From: Comamonadaceae bacterium
GTDB taxonomy: Bacteria > Pseudomonadota > Gammaproteobacteria > Burkholderiales > Burkholderiaceae_C
Length of the DNA: 40,150 bases
Assembly (NCBI GenBank): GCA_027488255.1
Contig: JAIYBZ010000022.1
Location: forward strand, 1 to 40,150
Direction: 5' to 3'
Below the pieces are notes generated by a model that was not told the DNA's origin, did not search any database, and saw nothing but the letters and a program-made list of their open reading frames with translations. This document shows positions 17,559-27,230 of this stretch, piece after piece; position 1 is the first letter of the stretch; every line of letters begins with the position of its first letter. A program made the position numbers and the translations under genes.

Positions 17559-18686
17559 ATGGATTTCGATTTTTCTGACGACCAAGAACAACTGCGTGAC
17601 GCGGTGCGCAAATGGGTAGACAAGGGTTACGACTTTGACCGTCGCCGCGCCATCGTGGCTGCCGGAGGCTTTGACCGTGACGCTTACCGCGAAATGTCTG
17701 AGCTGGGCCTGACCGGCTTGTACGTGAGCGAAGAAAACGGCGGCATGGGCATGGGCCCGACCGAAGCCATGGTGACCCTCGAAGAGCTGGGCCGTGGCAT
17801 TGTTTTAGAGCCCCTGACGCAAACGCTGATGACCAGTGCCACGCTGCAAACGCATGCCCCCACTGAGCTTCAGGCCGCATGGCTGCCACGCATCGCTGCC
17901 GGTGAAGCCATCGTGGTCTTGGCCCAACAAGAACGCGGCGCGCGCTACCAACTGAATCGATGCGCCACGCAGGCCCATGAAGTGGGCGGGAAATGGACGC
18001 TCACGGGTACCAAGAGCGTGGTGGCGGTAGGCGATCAAGCCGATGCTTTTGTGGTGCCCGCCATGGTGAATGGACAGGGTGGCGCCCAACTGGCGTTGTT
18101 CTTGGTGGAGCGCCAGGCCAGCGGTGTGCGCACTCAGGGCTACATCACACAAGACGGCTCGCGTGCGGCCGAAGTGGTGCTGAGCAACACCCCCGCGCAA
18201 TTGATCACCTTGCAGGGTTTGACCGCGCTCGAAGAAGCACAAGACATTGGCATTGCTTGTGTCTGCGCCGAGGCGGTGGGCGTGATGGACAAAACCTTGG
18301 CCATCACCGTCGACTACATGAACACGCGCAAACAATTTGGGGTGGCCATCGCCAGCTTTCAGGCGCTTCGTCACCGTGTCGCCGATATGAAAATGCAGCT
18401 GGAGCTGGGCCGCTCTATGAGCTATTACGCCAGTTTGAAGTTGCACGCGCCGGCCGATGAGCGACGCCGGGCGATGGCACGCGCCAAGTACCAACTGGGG
18501 GTTTCCATGCGCTTTGTGGGCCAGCAGGCCGTGCAGCTGCACGGCGGTATTGCCGTGACCGATGAGTACATCGTGAGCCACTACTTCAAGAAGTTAACGC
18601 AGCTGGACATGACCTTTGGCGACACTTTGCACCAACTGGGCGAAGTGTCCGATCGCATGCAAGAAACTGCGGGTGTTTTTGCCTGA
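17559..18686 (+). CDS. Acyl-CoA dehydrogenase, small-type subunit (PimD-like)
   Basis: The 375-residue protein has the same overall fold (N-terminal DQEQLRDAVRKWVDK; KWTLTGTKSVVAVGDQADAF; C-terminal HGGIAVTDEYIVSHYFKKL) but weaker motifs: neither the usual YEGT site nor the ER site is evident. Such degenerate chains commonly form an alpha2beta2 complex with a catalytic partner, and the gene directly upstream is the obvious one. The ATG at 17559 has GAAAGGA at a suitable distance; the longer TTG reading at 17538 overlaps the upstream stop. The operon ends in a strong terminator. Confidence 0.83.
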   Translation: MDFDFSDDQEQLRDAVRKWVDKGYDFDRRRAIVAAGGFDRDAYREMSELGLTGLYVSEENGGMGMGPTEAMVTLEELGRGIVLEPLTQTLMTSATLQTHAPTELQAAWLPRIAAGEAIVVLAQQERGARYQLNRCATQAHEVGGKWTLTGTKSVVAVGDQADAFVVPAMVNGQGGAQLALFLVERQASGVRTQGYITQDGSRAAEVVLSNTPAQLITLQGLTALEEAQDIGIACVCAEAVGVMDKTLAITVDYMNTRKQFGVAIASFQALRHRVADMKMQLELGRSMSYYASLKLHAPADERRRAMARAKYQLGVSMRFVGQQAVQLHGGIAVTDEYIVSHYFKKLTQLDMTFGDTLHQLGEVSDRMQETAGVFA

Positions 18687-18710
18687 CCCAACGCATTACG
18701 CACTGGCCAT

Positions 18711-18736
18711 GGGGCTCCGCACGGAGCCCCTTTTTT
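18711..18736 (+). terminator. Terminator after the acyl-CoA dehydrogenase pair
   Basis: GGGGCTCC (18711-18718) pairs with GGAGCCCC (18723-18730) around GCAC and runs into six T. The last two T also form part of the stop codon of the convergent ligase gene. Confidence 0.93.
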
Positions 18737-19652
18737 ATTCAGGCTCACGCTGGCGCAAATAACTGGCAAAACGCGGCAAGCCTGAGGGCGTGCGATCGCG
18801 GTAACGGTAAGTGACCCATGAGCCCACTGGGGGCGGGTTGCGGCGATCGGCGTCATTCAAACCGACCCCCAAGGCAAACCGCTGACCCGTGGGCATTTCC
18901 ACCCACAAAGCGCCGGTCTGCCCTTGCAAGCGGCCCTTGCCGGGCAGATGCCCCACCACCCGACCTTCTTCATCGGGTTCGGGTTTGAGTTTGTAAACCG
19001 CATCGGTGCGGCCCGGGCGCCACAGGGCATCGGCCCGGTGGAGCACCAAGCCCTCGCCACCGCGTCCCACGACGGCTTGCAAATGCGCCTGCAAACTGGC
19101 CTCATCCGGCACGACTTCTTGGGCCACTGGCAACAACCACGGGACCGCCGAAGCAGCCAATTGGGCTTGCAGCGCTTGCACTCTTTCCGCAAAGGGGCCC
19201 GCATGGCCGGGCGCATCAAAGACCCAATACTTCACCTGGCGCCAAGCTTCGTCATGGAGGACTTCTGTGCGGACCAAACCCGACACCCGGTCAAACTGGC
19301 CGGGCGCGATCCATAGCTCACCGTCCAAGGGCATGGTGGGCAAGGCCGCCAAAAACCATGCAGGCGCATTGAGCACGCGACCACTTCGAAAGCGCAAGAT
19401 TCGGCCATCCCAAACCGCACGCACGCCGTCTAATTTTTCGCTGACCCAAAAGCCTTTCGGTGAGCGCTTTGGGGACCAAGCGGACGCCAGTTGAACCAGA
19501 TACGGCGATTGGGCCTGTGCAGCCCGCAGCGAGTTGGCATGCAACCAGCCCGCCCCCAAGTAAAGTGACTGGACCCAATGCCGGCGCGTCAGTCCCTGCG
19601 GCTGAAAACCTGTTGGCGCACGCAAGACCGGCCCAAAAAGAGGTGTGTTCAT
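18735..19652 (-). CDS. Exported ATP-dependent DNA ligase (LigE-like)
   Basis: This minimal ligase of 305 residues has the nucleotidyltransferase motif I K73-L-D-G-V-R (in SEKLDGVRAVWDG), motif IV GEGLVLH, motif V YKLKP and a short OB-fold domain, with no extra DNA-binding domains. The N-terminus has a twin-arginine-like start (LTRRHWVQSLYLGAGW) and a hydrophobic run before AQAQS, suggesting export to the periplasm. That fits LigE ligases of Gram-negative bacteria, proposed to seal nicks outside the cytoplasm, perhaps in DNA uptake. The ATG at 19652 is chosen because a TTG at 19679 would only add unrelated residues. The stop overlaps the terminator of the convergent operon. Confidence 0.85.
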   Translation of the reverse strand: MNTPLFGPVLRAPTGFQPQGLTRRHWVQSLYLGAGWLHANSLRAAQAQSPYLVQLASAWSPKRSPKGFWVSEKLDGVRAVWDGRILRFRSGRVLNAPAWFLAALPTMPLDGELWIAPGQFDRVSGLVRTEVLHDEAWRQVKYWVFDAPGHAGPFAERVQALQAQLAASAVPWLLPVAQEVVPDEASLQAHLQAVVGRGGEGLVLHRADALWRPGRTDAVYKLKPEPDEEGRVVGHLPGKGRLQGQTGALWVEMPTGQRFALGVGLNDADRRNPPPVGSWVTYRYRDRTPSGLPRFASYLRQREPE

Positions 19653-19759
19653 GAAGTTTTCCCGAATACAAGCGGTCAATTATCGACACTTTTGTATTCA
19701 ATCTATGGCTTTGTGGCGATAAATCTTCATGCGCTGGCCGTGCACAGCGCCAGCCAAGC

Positions 19760-20317
19760 TCACATCATGAGGCGTGAGTTTTTCGGCACATGGGCCATCA
19801 GAAAGGCCATTTGGTCAGACAAGATGCGGCGGTTGCGCAAAATAAAGTCTTCCCAAAGACTGGGCACATACGGGGCATAAAGCAGGGGCATGCGGGCTTG
19901 CTCTGGCGTGCGACTGCTTTTTCGGTGGTTGCAGGAACGGCAGGCTGTGACCACGTTCATCCAATGGTCCGGGCCGTTTTGGGACACCGGCACAATGTGC
20001 TCCCGCGTCAATTCAGATTCATGGAAATGCCCGCCGCAATACGCACACACATTGCGGTCGCGGGCAAAAAGCTTGGGGTTGGTCAGCCCTGAACGCAGGT
20101 CAAAAGGATTGATGCGTGGCACCCCTTGCGTGCCAATGATGCTGTTGACGGTGATGATGGATTGCTGCCCGGTGAGCGCGTTGTGGCCGCCATGAAAGAC
20201 TGCCACTTGCTGCCCCGCTTCCCAACGCACTTCATCGGCTGCATAGTGCGTGACCGCCTGCTCTAAGGAGATCCACGATTGCGGCAAACCTTGAGCCGAG
20301 AGTTTCAAAACCTTCAC
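19760..20317 (-). CDS. HNH endonuclease
   Basis: The 185-residue protein ends in a clear HNH fold: two zinc pairs, C91/C94 and C126/C129, frame H107 (EHIVPVSQ), N121 and H131. The N-terminal part (LKLSAQGLPQSWISLEQA) is conserved in similar stand-alone HNH proteins of this order, whose role is unknown. The GTG at 20317 is taken as start because GGAGG lies five bases before it; an ATG at 20329 would overlap that site. No toxin-immunity, phage or intron sequence is seen beside it, so a homing or phage role is not supported. Confidence 0.83.
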   Translation of the reverse strand: MKVLKLSAQGLPQSWISLEQAVTHYAADEVRWEAGQQVAVFHGGHNALTGQQSIITVNSIIGTQGVPRINPFDLRSGLTNPKLFARDRNVCAYCGGHFHESELTREHIVPVSQNGPDHWMNVVTACRSCNHRKSSRTPEQARMPLLYAPYVPSLWEDFILRNRRILSDQMAFLMAHVPKNSRLMM

Positions 20318-20519
20318 AGACACCTCCATCCACCAGTACAAAGACCACTGACACGAAAAGTTCCGTTGCCATCCTGCCAAGCCATGAAGCAAACTGGCCT
20401 GCCAAGACCATCGCAACACCCGGATAACAGGACCGAGCTCAGTCACAATATACCCTCTAACTTTGACAACCCCGTGAATGCAGGCTCTGCGTCTGCACGA
20501 CGGGCAACCCCCAAGCGAC

Positions 20520-21557
20520 ATGAAGGTTTTTCGCGGCTTCCATCACCCCGACCTGGCGCCCGCCTGCGCCTTGACCATCGGCAACTTTGACGGTGTGCAC
20601 CGAGGTCACCAGGCCATGCTGGCCTTGCTGCGCAGCGAAGCGGCTTACCGGGGTGTGCCCAGTTGCGTGCTGACCTTTGAGCCGCATCCGCGTGATTACT
20701 TTGCCAAAGCCCTGAACAAACCCGAGCTCGCCCCAGCGCGCATCGCCACTTTGCGCGACAAGCTGCAAGAGTTGCAGCGCTGCGGCGTTGACCAAGTGGT
20801 GGTGCTGCCTTTCAATGCCCGACTGGCCAGCCAGTCTCCCGAAGACTTCATTCAACACGTGCTGATCGAAGGCTTGGGCGTGCGCTATGTGCAAGTGGGG
20901 GACGATTTTCGTTTTGGCGCACAGCGCGCAGGTGACTACGCCATGCTGGATGCGGCCGGTGAACGACTGGGTTTCGATGTCGCCCGCATGAACAGTTATG
21001 AAGTGCATGGCCTGCGGGTCTCGAGCTCGGCGGTGCGTGAAGCGTTGGGCCAAGGCCGGATGCAAGATGTGCAAGCCTTGTTAGGCCGGCCTTACAGCAT
21101 CAGCGGTCACGTGGTGCATGGGCGCAAACTAGGACGCGAGCTGGCCGCCAGCCAAGCGGGCGCAGGTGACGGCTTCAGAACCCTCAATTTGCGGTTTGCA
21201 CATTGGAAACCCGCGGCCAGCGGGATCTTTGTGGTGCAGGTGAACGGCCTCACCGACCGCCCCCTCAAGGGCGTCGCGAATTTGGGCATTCGCCCCTCCC
21301 TTGACCCGAACGATGTCAATGGCGGGCGGGTGCTGCTGGAGACCCATGTCTTTGACTGGCCGGCGCATCTTGGGGCCGAAGGGGGCTACAGTAAAATCAT
21401 CGGCGTGGATCTGCTGCACAAATTACACGACGAGCTGAAATACGACGGTCTGGCGGCCCTGACAACAGGCATCGCCAAAGACTGCGCTGACGCACAGGTG
21501 TGGTTTGCCTCGCGCCACGGCGAAACCAGCCGCCAAACCACCCGCGACCGAATTTGA
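20520..21557 (+). CDS. ribF: Bifunctional riboflavin kinase / FAD synthetase
   Basis: The 345-residue protein has an N-terminal FMN adenylyltransferase domain with TIGNFDGVHRGHQAML and YVQVGDDFRFGAQRAGDY, then a C-terminal riboflavin kinase domain (GRKLGRELAA; VANLGIRPSLDPN; LLETHVFDW). It makes FMN from riboflavin and then FAD. The usual GFPTANL stretch of the kinase is altered (GDGFRTLNLRF) with an insertion; the surrounding motifs remain. The ATG at 20520 gives MKVFRGFHHPDL at the front; an ATG at 20478 would add 14 residues. No FMN riboswitch is seen upstream. It begins the ribF-ileS-lspA row. Confidence 0.95.
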   Translation: MKVFRGFHHPDLAPACALTIGNFDGVHRGHQAMLALLRSEAAYRGVPSCVLTFEPHPRDYFAKALNKPELAPARIATLRDKLQELQRCGVDQVVVLPFNARLASQSPEDFIQHVLIEGLGVRYVQVGDDFRFGAQRAGDYAMLDAAGERLGFDVARMNSYEVHGLRVSSSAVREALGQGRMQDVQALLGRPYSISGHVVHGRKLGRELAASQAGAGDGFRTLNLRFAHWKPAASGIFVVQVNGLTDRPLKGVANLGIRPSLDPNDVNGGRVLLETHVFDWPAHLGAEGGYSKIIGVDLLHKLHDELKYDGLAALTTGIAKDCADAQVWFASRHGETSRQTTRDRI

Positions 21558-21601
21558 CGCTAACCCGTCCCGGTGCACCCCAAGAGCTTGCACCCTCCTC
21601 C

Positions 21602-21629
21602 GGGCTCAATTTGAGGGCCCATCTTTTTG
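21602..21629 (+). terminator. Possible weak terminator or attenuator between ribF and ileS
   Basis: GGGCTCA and TGAGGGCCC can pair with a small bulge and a three-base loop, followed at 21624-21628 by TTTTT. The stem is short and imperfect. A further inverted repeat, GGTGCA (21572-21577) with TGCACC (21589-21594), lies just before. It could reduce but hardly stop read-through into ileS. Confidence 0.3.
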
Positions 21630-21668
21630 CTCATAGCGGTTCATTGGCCGCCCCCTCGGATTCCTCTC

Positions 21669-24572
21669 ATGTCTGACACGAACACCCCCAACCCCAACGC
21701 TGAACGCGCCGACTACCGGGCCACCCTGAATCTGCCCGACACCCCGTTCCCGATGCGCGGCGACCTGCCCAAGCGCGAACCCGCTTGGGTGAACGGCTGG
21801 AATGAAGGCGGTTTGTACAAAAAGCTGCGCGCTGCCCGCCAAGGTGCACCGCTGTTTGTGTTGCACGATGGCCCGCCCTATGCCAACGGCAAATTGCACA
21901 TTGGCCACGCGCTGAACAAAGTGCTGAAAGACATGATCGTCAAATCCAAGCAACTGGCTGGTTTTGACGCGCAGTACATCCCCGGCTGGGACTGCCATGG
22001 CTTGCCCATTGAAAACGCCATCGAAAAACTGCATGGCCGCAACTTGAGCCGCGATGACATGCAGGCCAAAAGCCGCGCTTTTGCCACCGAACAAATCGAC
22101 CAACAACGCGAAGACTTCAAGCGCTTGGGGGTACTGGGCGATTGGGAGCGTCCGTACCGCACGATGGACTTTGCCAACGAAGCCGGCGAGATTCGCGCTT
22201 TCAAACGCGTCATCGAGCGCGGCTTTGTTTACCGGGGGCTGAAGCCCGTGTATTGGTGCTTTGACTGCGGCTCTTCATTGGCCGAGTTCGAGATCGAATA
22301 CGCCGACAAAAAGAGCGACACCCTAGACGTGGCCTTTGAAGCCGACAACGCAAGCGCTCTGGCGGCCGCCTTTGGCCTGACCCAGTTGCCTGGCGACGGC
22401 AGCAAAAAAGTCTTTGCCGTGATCTGGACCACCACCGCCTGGACCCTGCCCGCCAACCAAGCCCTGAACGCGCACCCCGAGCTGGAATATGCCTTGGTTG
22501 ACACACCGCGTGGCGTGTTGCTGTTGGCTGCCAGCTTGGTCGAGAAATGCCTGGAGCGCTACCAACTGCAAGGCCAAGTGATCGCCACCGCCGTGGGTGA
22601 AAAATTGCGCGGCTTGGTGTTCCGTCACCCGCTGTATGACACCGTGGGCGCCGACACAGGTGGCGCTTACAGCTACCGCCGCACCTCGCCCCTGTACCTG
22701 GCTGAGTATGTGACGGCCACCGACGGCACCGGCATCGTGCACTCGGCACCGGCTTATGGTGTGGACGACTTCAACTCGTGCGTGGCCCATGGTCTGAAGT
22801 ACGACGACATCTTGAACCCGGTGCAGGGCAACGGCGTGTATGCCGCTGAGTTGCCTTTCTTTGGCGGCCAACACATTTGGAAAGCCTGCGCCCGCGTGAT
22901 CGAAGTCTTGGCGCAAAGCGACCGCTTGATGTCCACCGTGGAGATCACCCACAGCTACCCGCATTGCTGGCGCCACAAAACGCCCGTCATTTACCGCGCA
23001 GCAGCGCAATGGTTTGTGCGCATGGACGACGGCGAAGGCGTTTTCACAAAAGACAAAGCGCCCAAAACACTGCGCCAATTGGCTTTGGATGCCATCGAAC
23101 AAACCCAGTTCTACCCCGAAAACGGCAAAACCCGCTTGCGCGACATGATCGCCAACCGTCCCGACTGGTGCATCTCGCGCCAACGCTCTTGGGGCGTGCC
23201 GGTGCCGTTCTTTTTGCACAAAGACAGTGGCGAGTTGCACCCCCGCACCATGGAAATCTTGGACCAAGCGGCCGAGATTGTGGAAAAAGGCGGCATTGAA
23301 GCGTGGAGCCGCGTGACCGCCGAGCACATGCTGGGCGCCACCGACGCACCGCACTACACCAAGAGCACCGACATTTTGGAAGTCTGGTTTGACTCGGGCA
23401 GCACCTTCCAGCACGTGCTGCGCGGCAGCCACAAAGACGCCTATGGCGTGGCGCCCTTCCACGGCCAAGGCCCAGAGGCCGACTTGTATTTGGAAGGACA
23501 CGACCAACACCGCGGCTGGTTCCACAGCTCTTTGCTGTTGGGCTGCGCCTTGTACGACCGCGCGCCCTACCGCGGTCTGCTGACCCACGGTTTTGCCACC
23601 GACGGCCAAGGCCGCAAGATGAGCAAGTCGCTGGGCAACACGGTGGAGCCGCAAACCATCAACGCCAAAATGGGCGCCGAAATTGTGCGCCTGTGGGTGG
23701 CCAGCACCGACTACTCGGGTGACCTGAACATCGACGACAAAATTTTGGCCCGTGTGGTCGATGCCTATCGCCGCATTCGCAACACACTGCGGTTTTTGTT
23801 GGCAAACGTGAGTGACTTCGATCCCGCCACCGACAGTGTGGCCGATGACCAACTGCTGGAAATCGACCGCTTTGCGCTGGCCCGTGCGGCCGAGTTGCAA
23901 GCCGATATTCGCCGCCACTTTGACGCCTACGAATTTCACCCCGTGGTCTCCAAGTTGCAAATTTATTGCTCGGAAGACTTGGGCGCCTTTTATTTGGACG
24001 TCTTGAAAGACCGCCTGTACACCACCGCCCCCAAGTCTTTGGCACGGCGCAGTGCACAAACTGCGCTGTACCGCATCACCCACGGCATGCTGCGCTGGAT
24101 GGCGCCTTTCTTGTCGTTCACCGCCGAAGAAGCATGGGGCACGTTTGGCAGCTCAGAATCCATCTTCATGGAAACTTTCGGCGATTTTGGCCAGGCCGAC
24201 ACCGCGCTGTTGGCCAAGTGGGGCCGCATCCGTGAGATCCGCGATGTGGTCAACAAAGACATCGAAACCCTGCGTGCGGCCGGCCAAGTGGGGGCCTCTT
24301 TGCAAGCCGAAATCACACTGCAAGTGCCCGCCGCAGACCATGCGGTGTTGAGCAGCTTGGGGGTCGACATCAAGTTTGTCTTCATCACCTCCAAAGTGAC
24401 CTTGCAAAAAAGCGAGACGCTGGCGGTGCACGTCACGCCCAGCCAAGCCACCAAATGTGAGCGTTGCTGGCACTATGCCGAAGATGTGGGCCAAGATGCC
24501 GCACACCCCACCCTGTGCGGCCGTTGCGTGAGCAACTTGCACGGCACCGGCGAAACCCGCCAAGTGGCCTGA
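21669..24572 (+). CDS. ileS: Isoleucyl-tRNA synthetase
   Basis: The 967-residue class I synthetase has HIGH at 77-80 and KMSKS at 650-654, with the editing (CP1) domain between them. A C-terminal zinc site is complete: C930, C933, C950 and C953. It charges isoleucine onto its tRNA in the cytoplasm and edits valine. It belongs to the bacterial form with the zinc tail, the type common in proteobacteria. The ATG at 21669 gives [10 protein letters not shown]; a reading from 21627 adds unrelated residues. lspA follows after 34 bases. Confidence 0.98.
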   Translation: MSDTNTPNPNAERADYRATLNLPDTPFPMRGDLPKREPAWVNGWNEGGLYKKLRAARQGAPLFVLHDGPPYANGKLHIGHALNKVLKDMIVKSKQLAGFDAQYIPGWDCHGLPIENAIEKLHGRNLSRDDMQAKSRAFATEQIDQQREDFKRLGVLGDWERPYRTMDFANEAGEIRAFKRVIERGFVYRGLKPVYWCFDCGSSLAEFEIEYADKKSDTLDVAFEADNASALAAAFGLTQLPGDGSKKVFAVIWTTTAWTLPANQALNAHPELEYALVDTPRGVLLLAASLVEKCLERYQLQGQVIATAVGEKLRGLVFRHPLYDTVGADTGGAYSYRRTSPLYLAEYVTATDGTGIVHSAPAYGVDDFNSCVAHGLKYDDILNPVQGNGVYAAELPFFGGQHIWKACARVIEVLAQSDRLMSTVEITHSYPHCWRHKTPVIYRAAAQWFVRMDDGEGVFTKDKAPKTLRQLALDAIEQTQFYPENGKTRLRDMIANRPDWCISRQRSWGVPVPFFLHKDSGELHPRTMEILDQAAEIVEKGGIEAWSRVTAEHMLGATDAPHYTKSTDILEVWFDSGSTFQHVLRGSHKDAYGVAPFHGQGPEADLYLEGHDQHRGWFHSSLLLGCALYDRAPYRGLLTHGFATDGQGRKMSKSLGNTVEPQTINAKMGAEIVRLWVASTDYSGDLNIDDKILARVVDAYRRIRNTLRFLLANVSDFDPATDSVADDQLLEIDRFALARAAELQADIRRHFDAYEFHPVVSKLQIYCSEDLGAFYLDVLKDRLYTTAPKSLARRSAQTALYRITHGMLRWMAPFLSFTAEEAWGTFGSSESIFMETFGDFGQADTALLAKWGRIREIRDVVNKDIETLRAAGQVGASLQAEITLQVPAADHAVLSSLGVDIKFVFITSKVTLQKSETLAVHVTPSQATKCERCWHYAEDVGQDAAHPTLCGRCVSNLHGTGETRQVA

Positions 24573-24606
24573 TTTTTTTCACGCACAACCCTCACGCGAT
24601 CAGCCC

Positions 24607-25122
24607 ATGGCCAGCTCAAAAAAATTCGGTAAAGGTCCCAGCAGCCAGCGCCAAGGCCTGACGCTCTGGCTGGGCATTGCCCTGTTGATTTTTCTGCTGG
24701 ACCAGTTCACCAAAGTACTGGTGCTGGGGGCCTTCGAGTTGGGCGACAGCACCCCCATCACTTCTTTCTTTAATTTGGTGCGGGTGCACAACCACGGCGC
24801 GGCATTCTCATTTTTAGCCGATGCCGGCGGCTGGCAGCGCTGGTTCTTCACGGGCATTGGCGGCGTGGCGACGGTCTTCATGCTGTGGATGCTGTATTCG
24901 CATGCGGGTCAACAACTCTTCAGCTTAGCCATTGCCCTGATCTTGGGCGGCGCCGTCGGCAATGTGGTGGACCGCCTGATGCACGGCTATGTGGTCGACT
25001 TTTTGGATTTCTACTGGGGCAGTTGGCACTTTCCAGCGTTCAATGTGGCCGACAGCGCCATCAGTGTCGGGGCCGCCCTGTTGATCTTGGACGAAATTTT
25101 GCGCGTCAGGCGCGGCCATTGA
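24607..25122 (+). CDS. lspA: Lipoprotein signal peptidase (signal peptidase II)
   Basis: This 171-residue inner-membrane protease has four hydrophobic segments and the catalytic aspartates D131 ([10 protein letters not shown]) and D149 (FNVADSAI), spaced 18 apart as in E. coli LspA. The NHGAAFSFL motif (about 62-70) is also in place. It cuts the signal peptide of prolipoproteins before the modified cysteine. ileS-lspA is a conserved pair. A terminator follows, so the coaBC gene often found next is not part of this operon here. Confidence 0.97.
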   Translation: MASSKKFGKGPSSQRQGLTLWLGIALLIFLLDQFTKVLVLGAFELGDSTPITSFFNLVRVHNHGAAFSFLADAGGWQRWFFTGIGGVATVFMLWMLYSHAGQQLFSLAIALILGGAVGNVVDRLMHGYVVDFLDFYWGSWHFPAFNVADSAISVGAALLILDEILRVRRGH

Positions 25123-25141
25123 CGCCGATTCTGCCAGCCGT

Positions 25142-25170
25142 AAAAAAGCCCGCCGAAGCGGGCTTTTTTA
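25142..25170 (+). terminator. Bidirectional terminator after lspA
   Basis: TAAAAAAGCCCGC and GCGGGCTTTTTTA pair around CGAA, with T tracts on both strands. It lies between the convergent lspA and quinone oxidoreductase genes and can end both. Confidence 0.92.
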
Positions 25171-25182
25171 CGAGCGCTGCCC

Positions 25183-26166
25183 TCAAAGGGTGATGACCGT
25201 GCAGCCCGTGGTTTTGCGGGCCTCCAGCGCCTGATGCGCCTGCTGAATCTGAGCCAACGGGAAAGTTTGGTCAATGTGGATTTTGACCTTGCCACTGGTC
25301 ACCACTTCAAACAAATCATCGGCCATTTCTTGCGTGCTTTCGCGCGTGGTGATGTGGCTGAACAAGGTCTGTCGCGTCACATAAATCGAACCCTTGGGCC
25401 CGAGGATGCCCGGTGCAAACGGGGCCACGGCACCGGATGCGTTGCCAAAGCTGGCCATCAAGCCGAACGGTGACAAGCAATCCAAGGATTTGTCCCAAGT
25501 GTCTTTGCCCACCGAGTCATAGACCACCTTCACGCCCTTGCCGCCGGTGATTTCTTTGACCTTAGACAGAAAGTCATCGGTCGAGTAGTTGATGCAAAAC
25601 TCAGCCCCGTTGGCCAGCGCCAAAGCGCACTTGGCATCGCTGCCAGCGGTGCCAATCAAACGCAGGCCCAAGGCCTTGGCCCACTGGCAAGCGATCAGGC
25701 CCACGCCCCCGGCGGCGGCATGGAACAGCACAAAGTCTCCTGCTTTCAAGCCGCCTTGCGGCAAGGTGCGCTTGAGCAAATACTGCACCGTGAGCCCTTT
25801 GAGCATCATGGCCGCGCCAGTCTCAAATGAAATCGCATCGGGCAATTTGCACACGCACTTGGCGGGCATCACGCGCACTTCGCAATAGCTGCCGGGCGGC
25901 TGGCTGGCGTAGGCCGCACGGTCGCCCACCTTCAGGTGCGTCACGCCCTCACCCACCGCCTCCACCACGCCAGCGGCTTCCATGCCCAGCTTGAGGGGCA
26001 TGGGCAACGGGTACAAACCGGCACGTTGGTACACATCAATGAAGTTCAAACCAATGGCTTTGTGTCGAATGCGGATCTCGCCGGGGCCGGGCTCGCCCAC
26101 GGTCACATCGACCAATTTCATGACTTCGGGACCACCGTTTTGGTCAATTTGGACAGCAAGGCTCAT
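25183..26166 (-). CDS. NADPH:quinone oxidoreductase (zinc-free MDR family)
   Basis: The 327-residue protein has the GroES-like N-terminal domain (GLNFIDVYQRAGLYP) and a Rossmann domain with HAAAGGVGLIACQWAKALG. The zinc-ligand cysteines and histidines of alcohol dehydrogenases are missing, so it belongs to the QOR (zeta-crystallin-like) group, which reduces quinones by one electron with NADPH. AGGAGA lies six bases before the ATG at 26166. It is a single gene, divergent from the DMT exporter gene and convergent with lspA. Confidence 0.9.
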   Translation of the reverse strand: MSLAVQIDQNGGPEVMKLVDVTVGEPGPGEIRIRHKAIGLNFIDVYQRAGLYPLPMPLKLGMEAAGVVEAVGEGVTHLKVGDRAAYASQPPGSYCEVRVMPAKCVCKLPDAISFETGAAMMLKGLTVQYLLKRTLPQGGLKAGDFVLFHAAAGGVGLIACQWAKALGLRLIGTAGSDAKCALALANGAEFCINYSTDDFLSKVKEITGGKGVKVVYDSVGKDTWDKSLDCLSPFGLMASFGNASGAVAPFAPGILGPKGSIYVTRQTLFSHITTRESTQEMADDLFEVVTSGKVKIHIDQTFPLAQIQQAHQALEARKTTGCTVITL

Positions 26167-26289
26167 GGCAATCTCCTGAATGGGGGAAGACAAACGATGC
26201 GTGACTTTGCCACGAAATCATTTGTCCGAGCGCGGTCCAGGGACAGCTCGGCGACAGCGGGAAAACCCCAGTGCCCTTACATTTCCCGC

Positions 26290-27189
26290 ATGTCGCAAAA
26301 AATCACCCCCCTGTCCGCCCTGCTTTTGACGGTGCCACCGCTTTTGTGGGCCGGCAACGCGGTGGTCGGCCGCATGGTCAACAACTTGGTGCCGCCCATC
26401 ACCCTCAATTTTTTGCGCTGGGCCGTGGCCTTGTTCATCTTGCTGCCGCTGGCCTCGTGGGTGTTGCGGCGAAGCAGTGGCCTGTGGCAGCACTGGCGGC
26501 GCTTTGCCCTGTTGAGCTTGTTGGGCGTGGGTTGCTACAACGCTTTGCAATACCTGGCGCTCCAAACATCCACCCCGCTCAATGTGACTTTGGTAGCCGC
26601 CAGTGGCCCGGTGTGGATGCTGGCAATTGGGGCTTTGTTTTTTCAGGCGCCGGTGCGCCGCGCACAAATGTACGGCGCCGTGTTGTCTATCTTGGGCGTT
26701 TTGGTGGTGCTGTCGCGGGGGGATTGGGCGCAACTCATGGCGGTGCGATTGGTGGCGGGCGACTTGTTTATTTTGCTGGCCACGGCCTGTTGGTCTTGGT
26801 ACAGCTGGCTGCTCAGCCGCCGCGACGAGCCCGAAGCCATTCGCCAAGACTGGGCGGCTTTCTTGCTCGCGCAAGTGGTGTTTGGCCTGGCTTGGTCGGG
26901 CTTGTTTGCCAGCATGGAGTGGGGCCTGACCGAGGCCCACATCACCTGGGGCTGGCCACTGATCGGCGCGCTGGCCTTTGTGGCGGTAGGCCCTGCCGTG
27001 CTGGCCTACCGCTGCTGGGGCATGGGCGTGCAACAAGCGGGGCCAGCCGTGGCAGGCTTCTTTGCCAACCTCACCCCGCTGTTTGCCGCCATTTTTTCAG
27101 CGGCGTTTTTAGGTGAGTTGCCGCACCTGTATCACGCCCTGGCGTTTGCGCTGATCATTGGTGGGATTTGGGTGTCTTCAAGGCGTTGA
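26290..27189 (+). CDS. DMT-family (EamA) transporter
   Basis: The 299-residue membrane protein has about ten hydrophobic segments in two EamA repeats, the second with GVQQAGPAVAGFFANLTPLF, a typical DMT stretch. Members mostly export amino acids or other metabolites; the substrate cannot be told. The ATG at 26290 starts directly with the first membrane segment (MSQKITPLSALLLTVPPLLW). An upstream extension to 25936 would be antisense to the oxidoreductase and is rejected. It is convergent with the mrr-like gene. Confidence 0.88.
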   Translation: MSQKITPLSALLLTVPPLLWAGNAVVGRMVNNLVPPITLNFLRWAVALFILLPLASWVLRRSSGLWQHWRRFALLSLLGVGCYNALQYLALQTSTPLNVTLVAASGPVWMLAIGALFFQAPVRRAQMYGAVLSILGVLVVLSRGDWAQLMAVRLVAGDLFILLATACWSWYSWLLSRRDEPEAIRQDWAAFLLAQVVFGLAWSGLFASMEWGLTEAHITWGWPLIGALAFVAVGPAVLAYRCWGMGVQQAGPAVAGFFANLTPLFAAIFSAAFLGELPHLYHALAFALIIGGIWVSSRR

Positions 27190-27230
27190 ATCTCGCCCTT
27201 GGGTGCCAACTAGCGCTTATCCAAGGTGCT

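Noticed and set aside
22323..24083. 586-codon open frame antisense to ileS
   Set aside because: It is rich in His, Gln, Val and Ala as mirror frames of GC-rich genes are, has no recognisable domain, and lies wholly inside a certain synthetase gene.
25936..26289. N-terminal extension of the DMT exporter gene
   Set aside because: The added 118 codons are antisense to the quinone oxidoreductase and do not look like membrane protein; the family starts at the ATG at 26290.
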